Assembly (NCBI RefSeq): GCF_963583255.1
Contig: NC_084817.1
Location: forward strand, 17,775,989-17,839,988
Length of the DNA: 64,000 bases
From: Pyrus communis
Lineage: Eukaryota; Streptophyta; Magnoliopsida; Rosales; Rosaceae
Direction of reading: 5' to 3'
The notes below the pieces were generated by a model, which saw only the letters and a program-made list of their open reading frames with translations, did no database searches and was not told the origin of the DNA. The translations under genes and the position numbers were made by a program. How positions within the stretch are numbered: the stretch's first letter is position 1; every line of letters starts with the position of its first letter. Of this stretch, positions 25,095-36,091 are shown piece by piece.

Positions 25095-26530
25095 TAGTCA
25101 CGGTAGCCATCCATTCTTGTTTGCGAAGAAATAGCCCCTTATGGGGTTGAGAGTTGATGGTCCGACATGCCTTGCTGCACCATGTTATCGTATACGTGAA
25201 AGGTGAATAATGTACGGGCCAGTTAGCCGCTAGCTGTGAAACTTCACGATGTTGAAATGTGGTATTGAAAGCTCAGCAGCAGTGTAAATAGAAACCTCTG
25301 CTGGTTTGTGCAACTGGTTTATGGTATCACAGGTACAGAACCCTGTTACGAGCCCTTCATTTTCGGGTTGCTGGGAGAATATGTTGTAGTTCTGCCATAT
25401 AGTCAATCAAATTTTTTGTCATATTTATTCAAACATCGAAAGATATTGCATTTTCTCCCCATACATCCCTTCTACATACCAATTTCATTTGGGAGAGGAC
25501 GAGACTTGCAAAGAACACGTAACTCCAGTGGTTAAGAGCATTCAAGACAAAAGTCTACAGGTGAATAAAAAACGCTCTTGAACCAATAAAAAAACGAATT
25601 CTGCTTTACAATAAGCTTGCGAATCAATCAAATCAATATGTTCGTTTGTTTTTTTTTTCTTTTACACTTGTATTCATTGATGCCAGAAAAACAGAAGAAG
25701 CTCCTAATGCATTGATATGGTCCTTTTCTCAGTAACAAATCACATGCAATAAGGAACTATAACGCGTTTTACATACGGACATGATAAGATTCAAAGTAAC
25801 AAAAGTCTGGCTGATGAATCCATGAATTTCTTGATGCTACTTCTGACTGCCCGGTAACTGAGAATTGAACTGCATCCCATCAGCAACACATGAGAAGACA
25901 CGGAAAACATTAACAGACTGAAGGAGCTACACGAAGCTTGTTACCAGAAGCTACAATATTGAACATGAACATCGAGGCTGCTCTGGAGAATCATTCATCA
26001 ATTTATCTGTATAAAAATGCAACTGTCAAAGTGTCAATTCCTTGTTCCGGAACTTTTCTTTTTTTCGGTAACATAATCCTATATCGAAGCATTACATAAC
26101 ATTAACGTCAAAGCGTCGCATATATATCAAGATTCGTATACTTTTCTGCTAGCCATAATTTCATCTACCAAAAATTATTGAAAAGAAGGAATGATCTACG
26201 GATATTGTTTATCTGGGAAGAGTATATATAATAGCAGAATGATAGCACACAGGAAAAACTAAGAAGGCAAGGTATACAACAAGGGAGGGAAAGGACCAGA
26301 GGCCCAGTTAAAAAACAAGCATACAAAACAAATACAAATGAAAACGAGCCTATCCTGCTTTATTGGTTGGAGCTATTACGAAAGACAACATGTTTGCTTA
26401 GTTAAGGAACAAACATACAAAATAAAGACAAATTGTGTCATGTCATTCAGAAACTGCACTTACGAGAAGTAGCAAGAGAAATTAGTTATTGACGTAAGAC
26501 TACATCCAGATTCTAGCACGTGTGCTCAGG
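25095..26530. other. 3' UTR of the NT-C2 gene and intergenic DNA
   Basis: No coding region is recognised. A tRNA-like 'gtaactccagtggttaagag' at 25519 may be a SINE scrap. The right part is probably 3' UTR of the convergent MUB gene. Confidence 0.4.
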
Positions 26531-26829
26531 TCAAGAAATTGAGAGGAACCAGAAGCAAGATACCTTGCTGCTGAATTCCTCAGAAAGAGCTATGTTCATA
26601 AGAGATTGATGCATAACAATTATGAGTCTTAAAAAAATCGATTGCCAATTGGGGGTTAAACACTCATGAAAACTACCAAGATGTCGGATACTTAGGGGAA
26701 GAGGTTAGTCAAGATAACAAACTCAACAAAGAGCATGTGCTACAAGATATATCCAACATAACCGCAAATATTCAGGCTGAAAGAAAAACACAACTGCAAG
26801 CAAGTCTAGTAAAACATAAACATAATTAC

Positions 26830-27966
26830 CATTCTTTTTGTCTCCAATAGGAGGGCGCACAACCACGTGCATAGTGATGAGACTTCCAGGGAGTTCACCA
26901 ACTGGATTTCTGGAGTCAGCAAGTGTCCTGTTGTTTTCCAGTATCTTTCCCGCATTAATAAGCTTCAAATCATTTATTGTCCTTGGACCATTTTCTTTCT
27001 CTATCAAACAGATTACACATGAGAAAAAAAATATAAGTCAATCTCAAACCAAAGCACAATGGTGCGATCATAAAGCAACCAAAGTTTCATTACTTCTGTC
27101 AAAATGTCGGCTTTGTCTGCAATTTTTTCAATATTCTGTTTGCTCAGTGCAAGAGGCAAACACATGATATGTCTAATTACCAACATCAGCAACATATATG
27201 CAACAACTACGACTAACATGAACATACACTTTCATAATATATGATTGATAAAAGCAGCGACAATTTCCAAAAACATATGAGTAACTTGACCTTACACTTT
27301 CAACAACTAAGAACTCCGTCATCTGACTAACGTTTTTCAATATTATGTTTTTGGATTATGCTCAAGTTAGTCATCTGTAGAAGCTAGTCATATGTTATAA
27401 TGCAGTAATAAATAAGTACATTCATAACATAATCCAGAGACATGACTAACTTGAGCATACACTTTCAAAAACGATTAAGAACTCCGTCATAATTCATTTG
27501 TATCATTTTCAGACCGTCACCCAAGATTATATCAACACTGAAGGACATAGAGCCTCAAATTTCTTGGACAATGGCACAACAAGCATGATAAAATCAACAA
27601 CAATTTCCTCACAACATTTTCAATACATAACAATAATAATATAGCAACATTATCTTATTTCAACAATTTTGGCCAATATATCATAAAACAAATGTGATAT
27701 GCAGAAAAGCTCTCAAGAATCCCAACCCAATGATACAAAAAGCAAAAGAACCTCAAAAAATATAAGTTGTGCAACAATATAAACTAAAATAAAAATTTAA
27801 CAGAAGAATTAATTAGGATAAAAAGAAATAAACCTTTAGGCCATTGTGCAAGTATTTTCTCCTTGAGTGATTGTACAGTGGTAGATGGGCTATACTTCTG
27901 AGGTCCTATGTCGGTCCCATCAAATAGCCTGAATTTCAGCTCAATCAAATCTTGACCTGCCGCCAT
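26830..27966 (-). CDS. Membrane-anchored ubiquitin-fold protein (MUB), exons 1-2
   Basis: Exon 1 (27834-27966) encodes MAAGQDLIELKFRLFDG, then YSPSTTVQSLKEKILAQWPK. Exon 2 (26830-27000, after gatag) encodes EKENGPRTINDLKLINAGKI, then LPGSLITMHVVVRPP. This is the ubiquitin-like fold of plant MUB proteins, closest in my recollection to MUB6 (At1g22050). MUBs are normally lipid-anchored at the plasma membrane through a C-terminal Cys-containing box and dock E2 enzymes there. The final exon is uncertain. A phase-compatible candidate at 26531-26589 encodes ALSEEFSSKVSCFWFLSIS and stop, which has one Cys but no canonical CaaX. Intron 1 (27001-27833) contains a local repeat. A 33-T tract lies upstream at 28149-28181. 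Neighbours match the Arabidopsis order. Confidence 0.85.
27285..27492. repeat. Direct and inverted repeat in MUB intron 1
   Basis: 'tacactttcaa...ttaagaactccgtcat' occurs near 27294-27321 and 27462-27490. Between them, 'ggattatgctcaagttagtcat' (27353) pairs with an inverted 'atgactaacttgagcata' near 27441. The layout looks like a small foldback element or local rearrangement. Confidence 0.55.
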
Positions 27967-28145
27967 TGATGAACCTTCGAATCCAGTAAAAACCCACCTA
28001 TCAATTTCTCATACCACTCTCCAAGAACCAGAATAAAATCGCCACAAATGGCAGAATCAAAGAAAACCCAGATCCAATCTGATCAAGATTCACACTTTGA
28101 TTAAAACCCAGAGGTGTAAAAGCTCAGATACCCATGAAAGAAGCA

Positions 28146-28183
<38 letters not shown>

Positions 28184-28835
28184 CGAAAAAGCATAGATTT
28201 GTATTGAAGTTGCAGTAAAAAGACACAAAGTTCTTGGTGATGGAAACCCAAAAGGCAGTGACAGATTAGAAATCTGTGAAATGAATCCAGAAAGAAAGAG
28301 AGGAAGAAGAAGAAGACAGCTCCTTTGAATTGCTTGATGTAGAAATTAAGAAAGTAGAAAGTGTGCCTAAAACGATCTGAGTTAGATTTTTCACCTGAAT
28401 TAACAGAAATTTCAGAAATTGCCCACGTCTTATATTCGTAAAATTACCTTCACTTTTTATGACATGTAATTGTTTGGATGCATTTTTTGATAACTGATAG
28501 TTGTTATTAATCTACTAAGATTATGGTGTTATTAATCTACAATTGTCATCTATAAAATTTAGAGATACGCATTTCGTTAATATTGAGATAAAATGTCATT
28601 TAAGTAGAGTAAATTTTCTTATACAAATGTTATTTTATTTTAAATTTATCCAATTATGAGAATATGGGTTTAAACTTGTGTGTAAAAATAAGAGCACACG
28701 GCTTTACTTAAGTTGACCAAATCCATATTTGCACTAAAGACTAGATGGTTAATTAAATAGAAATTGGATGTTATGATACAATTGTCATTCAACTTAAAAT
28801 AATTAGATTTAATATCTTGATATTAGAGATGTTCA
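27967..28835 (-). promoter_or_regulatory. Upstream region of the MUB gene
   Basis: Leader and promoter of the minus-strand MUB gene, including a run of 33 T (28149-28181). No further gene is seen. Confidence 0.35.
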
Positions 28836-29041
28836 TGTCACATCCCAGCCCGGACTCCCACCACATGCTCGGCTCGGCTCGACTTCACCGTAGCACGATA
28901 TTATCCGTTTTGGGCCCCGACCACGCTCTCACAGCTTTGGGTCCCGACTTGCTTAACTTCAGAGTTCTCAAAACGGACAATATCGTGCTACGGTGATGGA
29001 GTGGGTCCGGGATGTGATGGATTCCGGGCCGAGATGTGACA
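28836..29041. mobile_element. Palindromic Cassandra-like TRIM/LTR remnant
   Basis: The segment begins TGTCACATCCC and ends GATGTGACA. 'accgtagcacgatattatcc' on the left pairs with an inverted 'ggacaatatcgtgctacggt' on the right. At 28946-28968 'cttgcttaacttcagagttct', reversed, resembles the conserved 'gaactccgaagttaagc' of 5S rRNA, the hallmark of Cassandra TRIM LTRs. The 206-bp length suggests an internally deleted copy. Confidence 0.55.
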
Positions 29042-29867
29042 GTTCAATTCCACAACTAATAATTGAAAGATAGGAGGATACTTTGTCCAATGTTTTTCCG
29101 TCTTTGGTTTAGTAGTAATTGTCTTCATTTACGTTAGGTTAAATGTTTCAAATTTGACTTCAAATTTGACTCATATGAACGGAGAATGACATTATATGTG
29201 ATGAATTTAATACTTTATTATGGCTAAACCAATAATTATAACGTTGTGGTTGTGTTGGTCCGTCTTAAAAGCATTTTTCCTGAAAAAAGAGTGGTTAATT
29301 TATGAGAGGAAACCAAATAGGAACCTGGTCAGAGATGTGAAGTCAACTTTGAATAATTCAAGTAGTTAATCATATAATAATTATTTTTTTTGTACAATGA
29401 TATATAGTTAATAAGATAATTATTAAGTAAATGTATTTTCTTAAGTAGCTGTCTTAAAATCTGTTGGTGTCGGTAGAAGTAGGCAGGCCTCTTGCTTCTC
29501 CTTGCTTGGCTTTGGTTTTGTTTGGTTGGATGTTAGTGATTTGGTCTCTCTCAAAATCTTTTTGCCTAATTGCCTCTATGGTAGGCAACTTGGCACTATT
29601 TTTTAAAGCATGTATTGGGAAAATGGCGCATATTATTTTTCAACACTCCCTTTTTTTTTTTTTTTGGTGATTAAATAAAATAAAATTAAATAAAAACAAC
29701 GAACAAGATTAAACAACGACATATAAGAAGCAAAAAATAGCTTGATCGTCGTTGAGTTGATGTAGATGAATAATCTCTCTGCACTATTAGTGATAGAAAA
29801 GATGGATGGAGAATGTTAAATAATGGGGGATTTAGAATCCAGCATAGTTTTAAAGATGACTTGCAAG
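29042..29867. other. Intergenic, no gene recognised
   Basis: AT-rich DNA with a poly-T tract near 29650. No coding or repeat feature can be supported. Confidence 0.5.
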
Positions 29868-30322
29868 CAAGGTTCTAAAGAAGCTAAGTCCTAGTTGGGC
29901 AGCGGGCTGCGGCTTAGTGCTTAGACGGTTTGGGGGAACCTAGGTGAATTTAAGTAAATTTATTATACATTGTATAAATAGGTTCTTATTTATACTTCTA
30001 TGGGGAGACATAAATTGCAAAATAAAATGAATTATAAATGATAAGGTATTAAAACATATTGAGAAATGGGGAACAAACATATAATGGGTGTTCATTAGAG
30101 TATTTAACAAATATCTTACATTTTATTTATAAAATGCAAAATGAAAGTTATCAATTTTTTGTATAAGTGAGAGTCGCGACCTAGGCAGGTTAGGCGGACA
30201 CTTGGGTGGGCTATGTAGAGGCCTAAGTAGGTATAGGTCCCTTTCTTAATTTCAAATGCCTAGGGATTAATTGGGGCGGTAGCTAGCTGCCTAGCGCCTA
30301 AGTGGGGATTTTTAGAACAGTG
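29868..30322. mobile_element. hAT-type MITE with 8-bp target-site duplication
   Basis: The element is 455 bp, flanked by perfect CTTGCAAG copies at 29860-29867 and 30323-30330. The left end reads CAAGGTTCTAAAG and the right end inverted reads CACTGTTCTAAAAA. 'cctaggc'-type motifs recur in the interior. It has no coding capacity. TIR form and 8-bp duplication fit the hAT superfamily. Confidence 0.8.
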
Positions 30323-30330
30323 CTTGCAAG

Positions 30331-30473
30331 TGGCCCTCTACCACAGTGGTGGAGAGGAGTGTTGCCCTTGCACCACAGTGGTTAGAACCCCCGTCGGCTC
30401 CCTAATTTAACATCTAATCTAAAAAATCTATCGTTTGATAAAATTAAAGAAAAAAAGAAAAAAAAAAAAAAGA
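30331..30473 (+). mobile_element. SINE-like element with A-rich tail
   Basis: The copy has 'ctctaccacagtggtggaga', then 'taatctaaaaaatctatcg', then an A-rich tail. A minus-strand relative lies at 38661-38790 with the same head and pre-tail motifs, which supports a repeated SINE family. Confidence 0.6.
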
Positions 30474-31189
30474 AGATGACTTGGAACCATATGTGACTTG
30501 GTTCATGGGAAGCATCTAATAATTTTAATGTTTCCTCAACTTCAGTATTTGTCACTTATTATTGAATTAGTCAATGATGTCACCCAAACTAACCTATTCA
30601 GATCAAAGTCATGGAAGGCAACCACTTTGAGGATAATGTTTTCTTGGGCAGATAAAATTTTGAAAAGTAAATGATGAATATGAACTTGAGACTGGTTTTG
30701 GAAGGGCTACCGACTAAAAGCGTTTTTAGTATGTTTGACAGAAAAGCTTAAAAGTTATGGGTCATAGGACTGGTTCATGAAGCACTTCACTCGGATTTTT
30801 AATAAAAGTTTCTATGAAGTTCTAATAAAGGTACTTGTAATAAAAACGCGCATGAGCATATGTGCTTTGTACAGATGCAGTCCCAACTGTGTTGTAACAC
30901 TATCTAGTAAGTACTTTTGATAGGATTGTTCTAAAGTTGTACAACTATATTCAATCAAATTTACATGATCTTTTTCTTTTTCCTTTTCACCGGCGTACAT
31001 GATCGAGCAAATGGACACCAAGTTAGGAAGATTCAATGTCGAGGGCAACATACATTATTCTGATATATGCTTATTACTGTAAAGCATGTGCTTATATATG
31101 CAAAGTGCACCGCTTATCAACTCAACTCAGTCTTCGCGCGCCATACAGCTCGCCCGTATAGATTCAATGAAGGGATTCTCAGCCTCGTG
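30474..31189. other. Intergenic / 3' flank of the F-box gene
   Basis: No gene is recognised. The right end probably includes the 3' UTR of the F-box/kelch gene. Confidence 0.45.
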
Positions 31190-32623
31190 CTAAAGATCAA
31201 GAACTTGACAGCCAACCAATTCACCTGAACCAAAATCCCGAGTCCCAATGATCTTCCACACAACTGCGTCTGATTCTGCCAGTGCGTCGGAATGTTCATC
31301 TGAGGAGCTACCTAGGAGAGGAGCTAAGGTTGGTGACAAAGAACCCAAATTACTGCACAGGTCAGCACGCAGAACTGCGATTTCATGATTTGCATCTTTT
31401 GTGATGACATGAAGTTTTCCATGAAAACCAGCAAGTAAATATGGAGAATCTGAACCAGCAAAGTCATGAATAGGGACTTTTCCTATAACAACTTTCCAAG
31501 CATCTTCTCCTTGATCGTACACCTTGATCTTACCACTATCCAAAGAACTCGAAGGATCAAAAGCATACAATTCACCATCTACCACAACGCTCAACTTTGT
31601 ACCAGCCTGCCGAGCAGGCCAATCATCTCCCATGCCAAGAGGCATTTCATCCCAAGAATTTGTTTCGGGATCATAGATTTCTCCCCCGACATCAACAAAA
31701 AAGGGCCATGAATACAGACTCTGGGAGACACATAGCCTTCCCATGTAGGGAGTCAAACCGGTGGCAATAGGCCTTAGCATGTCAGTCAAAAAGGCAGTGG
31801 GCAGTGCTCGAGCCCTTGAGAATGGCATGCTTGGTACTTCAGACCATGTACCAGTGGAGGGCTCAAAAACTTCAGCAGACTGAAGAGGGATCAATCCACC
31901 TCGTTCCCGAGTAACCCCTCCAACAACATAAAGTTTGTTATTCAGAATACCTGTCTTACAATAGGCTCTACTTGCAGACATGGCTGTCACTTCACTCCAT
32001 GCATTCTGAATTGGATCAAATCTCCAGACGCACCTCACGGTCGTAGCTTTATAAAATCCACCTAGAACATAAAGGCATCCATCAACAGCACCAATGGCAC
32101 AACCACAAAACGGCATTTGTTCAAATGCGTTCTTTCCCCCTAACCAGCCTCTAATAGTATGAGCAATTTTGATACTTGGGCCCACCATATTCCACATCGA
32201 AAACCTAGAAGAACTCTTGCTGAATTCTTCTTCATAAACTACATTGGGCATCTGAGGTAGCCTCTGCCACCTTCTCGACAGGGGATCAAAAGCATGCCAG
32301 GAAAGTTTATCCTCTTCAATTTTTGTCAACAAGTACAGCCATTCTTCACTTCTACCAAGTTCTTTTCTCAATTTAAATAGTTCAGAGCTAGTAACAGTTT
32401 CCTTCCACTTCCGGGAAACCAGCCTGATATTGAAGTAGCAAATTCTAGGGAGTCTGGCAATAATTTGGATCGATAGCTCATCAGGAAGATTGGGAATTAG
32501 TCTTTGGCTCTCCTCAAAAGTACATGGTGATATTCTTTGCCTCTTGCAGGTGTCATTCTGAGAGATCTCATGGAACTCGTTTCTCTCAGACTTCGGACCA
32601 GCCAAACTCAAAAGAGCCCCCAT
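31190..32623 (-). CDS. F-box/kelch-repeat protein (At1g22040-like)
   Basis: The coding sequence is a single exon of 477 residues. The F-box lies at about residues 42-86 (LIPNLPDELSIQIIARLP, then RLVSRKWKE). Kelch blocks follow: DGCLYVLGGFYKATTVRCVW with FDPIQNAWSEV; NKLYVVGGV with FEPSTGTWSEVPSM; YDPETNSWDEMP; and DGELYAFDP with YDQGEDAWKVV. Such proteins act as substrate receptors of SCF ubiquitin ligases, with the kelch propeller choosing the target. The target here is unknown. I start at MGALLSLAGPKSE because an acceptor (ttgcag, 32630-32635) precedes it and the upstream in-frame ATG falls inside that splice site. A leader intron likely runs 32630-33534, with its donor after 'ctctggacag'. 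It sits beside MUB and NT-C2 genes, matching the Arabidopsis order I recall. Confidence 0.9.
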   Translation of the reverse strand: MGALLSLAGPKSERNEFHEISQNDTCKRQRISPCTFEESQRLIPNLPDELSIQIIARLPRICYFNIRLVSRKWKETVTSSELFKLRKELGRSEEWLYLLTKIEEDKLSWHAFDPLSRRWQRLPQMPNVVYEEEFSKSSSRFSMWNMVGPSIKIAHTIRGWLGGKNAFEQMPFCGCAIGAVDGCLYVLGGFYKATTVRCVWRFDPIQNAWSEVTAMSASRAYCKTGILNNKLYVVGGVTRERGGLIPLQSAEVFEPSTGTWSEVPSMPFSRARALPTAFLTDMLRPIATGLTPYMGRLCVSQSLYSWPFFVDVGGEIYDPETNSWDEMPLGMGDDWPARQAGTKLSVVVDGELYAFDPSSSLDSGKIKVYDQGEDAWKVVIGKVPIHDFAGSDSPYLLAGFHGKLHVITKDANHEIAVLRADLCSNLGSLSPTLAPLLGSSSDEHSDALAESDAVVWKIIGTRDFGSGELVGCQVLDL

Positions 32624-32629
32624 CAGAAA

Positions 32630-33700
32630 CTGCAAGATCAGTAAATCTCAGAGATCACACGACTCTTTTTAGTCCCACAGTTGGGACCAGCCAAACTCAA
32701 AAACAACCACATAGTTGACTTAGCCTCATGGATGCAGAAATTATTCATTCTACTTTCAGTTGATCAATTCCAAAACTAAAAGAACACACGCACACCAGAA
32801 CTGGGATCAGCGAACCTAAAGAAACGAGACCAAATTTGACTTTAATCCAAGTTCTGCAAAATTATTCATTCTACTTTCAGTTCAAGAAGGCAAAAGGTTA
32901 AATGAACACGCACAAACAGCTACAACAAGCTAAATTCACGAGGCCAGTTCCAAAGTTATCAAACCGGATGCGATATGAAACTTGTGCACATTTGGCTCCA
33001 AAGTTAACAAAAGGCATCCCACATGCTGTTGACTGATATGTACTAAATTTCGTGTTGCTTCTCATGGAATAACCCAAAAACATTAACCCCAAAGATCACT
33101 GAACCTCCTCCAAAAATTACCTTCACACTCTCCCCCACAAACCAGCATTTATTTTCATCCCAATATTTACAGCAAACCATCACCAATATTTATAGCAAAA
33201 TTCAACCTTGACGTATAATTACCAAACCACTCAAAAACCCCATGAAAATTTCAGCATAAAAAATTTCACTATTCCAGGAAATGAAAGGGAAATATATACA
33301 ATCGACTGAAATTCAGCCTATGAAACTTCTAACAGCTATAGAAATTATAAACTCCCACACAAACAAGTTACAAAATCATAAAAACAACAATAAAAATTGA
33401 ATCTTTCCACTAAAACCACCAAATTGCAGACAAATTTTGAACAAGGGTAGGTATATAGTTGTAAGAATTCACATTGATCAAAAAGAAAAAAAAAAGAAAA
33501 AAAGAAGAGAAATTCGGTATGCATCAGAATTTACCTGTCCAGAGAAAAATCTGAAGCCTCAGAGGTTTGATAAGGTGCTCCTTTTTGTTGAAGCTTGATC
33601 TACTTCATCCTAATAAGGAAGGAGGAAGACAAGACTATTTGGAGTTTACTGGGTCACGCACGTTGTCCAAGCTGATTTTTCATTCACCATTTTTCTGCTT
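32630..33700 (-). promoter_or_regulatory. 5' UTR intron and leader of the F-box/kelch gene
   Basis: A GT donor at 33534 (minus: 'ggacag|gtaaattctg') and an AG acceptor at 32630 define a leader intron of about 905 bp. The first, noncoding exon lies from 33535 upward. The transcription start is not defined. Confidence 0.6.
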
Positions 33701-34095
33701 GATGATATTAGAGAAAGACTACAGTCTCATACATAAGGTTAGACTGTCACTTTCAACAAAAAATGTAAATAGCATTCCTAGCAAGCTTCGTAATATTCCA
33801 ACCACCAATAATTTAGTCATTTATTCTATGGGACGTATTTGACTGACTGAGACACTACTTTTGTTTTCGTGGCAAAGAATGTGAAATTATTTTGAAGCTT
33901 TACAACATAACAAAGATGAAATGTCAAAAATTAACGAGTGCATCCTAGAAGGACGAACTATTATCCAACACAAACAACTTTAAAGTATTGTTGCATGTCT
34001 TAAAAGTCTTTGATCCTCAGCATCTCGTGTGCCAACAAATGCCTTTAGTTTCAGTTCGGCCTTCCATCATGGGATCTGCCAAGGGTAGGGTGTTG
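33701..34095. other. Intergenic
   Basis: Upstream flank of the F-box gene. No separate feature is supported. Confidence 0.4.
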
Positions 34096-34103
34096 TGATT
34101 GCG

Positions 34104-34268
34104 TAGGGATGATAATTCTAATCGTTAAACTAGATAATTGTGGGTAATCGCGCGAATGGATTGGATTTAGGTATGAAAAATTGGGTATATTTTGGGTATG
34201 AGGAAAAACCTTGATTATTATTCGGTTATGATTTTGGATATGGTTATAGGGGTCCCCAACCAAATCTG

Positions 34269-34315
<47 letters not shown>

Positions 34316-34760
34316 TATTCATCAATCCATTACCTTGAGAATACAAAAATTGCATTGTGTGAGTCGCATTTTGTGGAAAAGTTCAAAAATTTTAATATGA
34401 ATTAAAATCTATGAGAATTCAATAGTACCTATGAGAAATATCAAAGATCAAACCAACATTATCAACGCTTAGCTTTAATTTTTATGCTTCATAAGATCCA
34501 TTCATTAAGTCATTTTATACATCAAATATTTAATGAAGAAATTAATATTTACTAAATTATCATGCGTCAATTGAATGAATATATTTTTTATATTGACGAA
34601 GATGAATATAACCGTTAACCGATGGAGAATCCGTTACTCAGTGGGTATAGTTATGGATAATACCCTATGGTTAGTTTGCGGTTATGGATATAGTTAGTTT
34701 TCGTGGTTATAGGGATGAATATAGCATTTCTGTCTCTAAACTGAACCGTTGTCATCTCTA
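34104..34760. mobile_element. Degenerate hAT-like element
   Basis: The left end is TAGGGATGATAA and the right end inverted is TAGAGATGACAA. The flanks TGATTGCG (34096-34103) and TGGTTGCA (34761-34768) match at 6 of 8 bases. The interior is rich in 'ggttatgg' motifs and contains a long (AT)n tract near 34268-34310. No transposase is present. Confidence 0.5.
34268..34310. repeat. (AT)n microsatellite
   Basis: About 20 uninterrupted AT units lie inside the hAT-like element. Confidence 0.9.
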
Positions 34761-34768
34761 TGGTTGCA

Positions 34769-35598
34769 TCTGGAGAGCGACAATCAAGTACAAATAAATC
34801 AAGTTTTTATTAATTTGGTTGTTGAAAAAGTGATTTAATTTGCTTTGTTGAAAGAGTGTGAATTAATTTGCCTATTATATAAATACCTAAATTCAAACTT
34901 TTCTAATAATAATTAAGAGAAATGCTAATAAGACTTTCTCAAAACTAAATAAATTCTCACTTTTGAGAGAGTTTAATTAGCATTTCTCTAGCAATCAAAG
35001 ATGTTGTGAAGAAATGTTCATTGAATCAATACTTCCCTGGTCATTTTTTGGGATTGACTCACGTGGGTTAGCGTCAAAATTTGGCTGCTGCGTGATATTC
35101 GTTGTTGGATTGATGAGATCGGACACGTGCGTGTTTGAAGTTTCTGTAGTTCACATTATGATGTATTAGTTTTGGAGACCGTCCTCTTTCGAGGAAATTA
35201 ATCAAGCATTTAATTTTGGATCTACGATCCTCCTCAATCACTTGTACCTAAATTACTTGGTTTTAATACGTCACTTAGTAAGTGAGAGGTTTTATATTTG
35301 ATTTTTACTAAAAACGAATTTGAATCACATTATTACTAGCTTATTGTGAGGCTTTGAAAATTACTCACGTGTAGATAATATTATTTGTTTTAAAAAAATA
35401 AATTTGTTTTTCCTCAAAAAGTAGATGTAATTGTGAATTAGTAATTGATCTAAATTCCTTTCTTTTCTTTTGGGGGGGTTCACCTCACAGTTGACAGTAC
35501 CAGTTGACATGGTGTTCAGAGCCGAGGCATGCTTGAAGAAATACACAAGTCTGCATATATAGAACGAAGCAGCAAATTAAAGCAGCCCCGGGAATGCA
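34769..35598. other. Intergenic
   Basis: AT-rich DNA with a short inverted repeat ('agagaaatgctaat...attagcatttctct', 34917-34988). No gene is seen. Confidence 0.4.
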
Positions 35599-36091
35599 GA
35601 AATGGCATAAACCAAATATGGTGGGAGTAAAGTGCAATTTTGACGGTGCTTGGGAGGCTTTGGAGTGGTTGTGAGGGAAGAGAAGGGTGAGTTTCTTGAG
35701 GCTGTTGCTGGACGTCGAGGGTGGGGTTTCCCTAAGCGGTGGCAGCAATAAGGGCTGTGCTTCTGCTGCAGGAATTGCATGTTTGTGCTACTATGTTAGA
35801 GGGGGACTCCATTGTTAATGATGTTCGGTATTTTACAAAATTGATTCCACAATCCAGGTTGCATCATGTTCGTCGGGAAGCTAATGTTGTCCCTCATAGG
35901 CTAGCCAGGTTTGGTGTTGGATGTGATCAGGATGCCACTTGGTTCGATGAACTCTTCCCCTTCAACAGCATTGAAATCCCCCACAAAATTTTATCAAGGC
36001 CCGTCTGACGCACTCTATCTTCTCTCGTGTACTGAATTGTTCAATCCATAAATGAATATCATACTCATTCTTAAAAAAAAAAAAAAAAAAA
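35599..36091 (+). mobile_element. LINE 3' end: decayed RNase H domain and poly-A tail
   Basis: The frames give VGVKCNFDGAW, then VVVREEKGEFLEAVAGR, then AIRAVLLLQELHVCATMLEG and REANVVPHRLARFG. These are the Asp- and Glu-containing motifs of the RNase H domain (RVT_3 type) at the end of plant LINEs. At least two frameshifts or deletions separate the pieces. A run of about 21 A (36071-36091) follows a short 3' region, as expected for a retroposed copy. A standalone RNase H-like pseudogene is the alternative. Confidence 0.7.

Noticed and set aside
35361..35780. Minus-strand frames near the LINE
   Set aside because: They are antisense to the recognisable RNase H remnant on plus.
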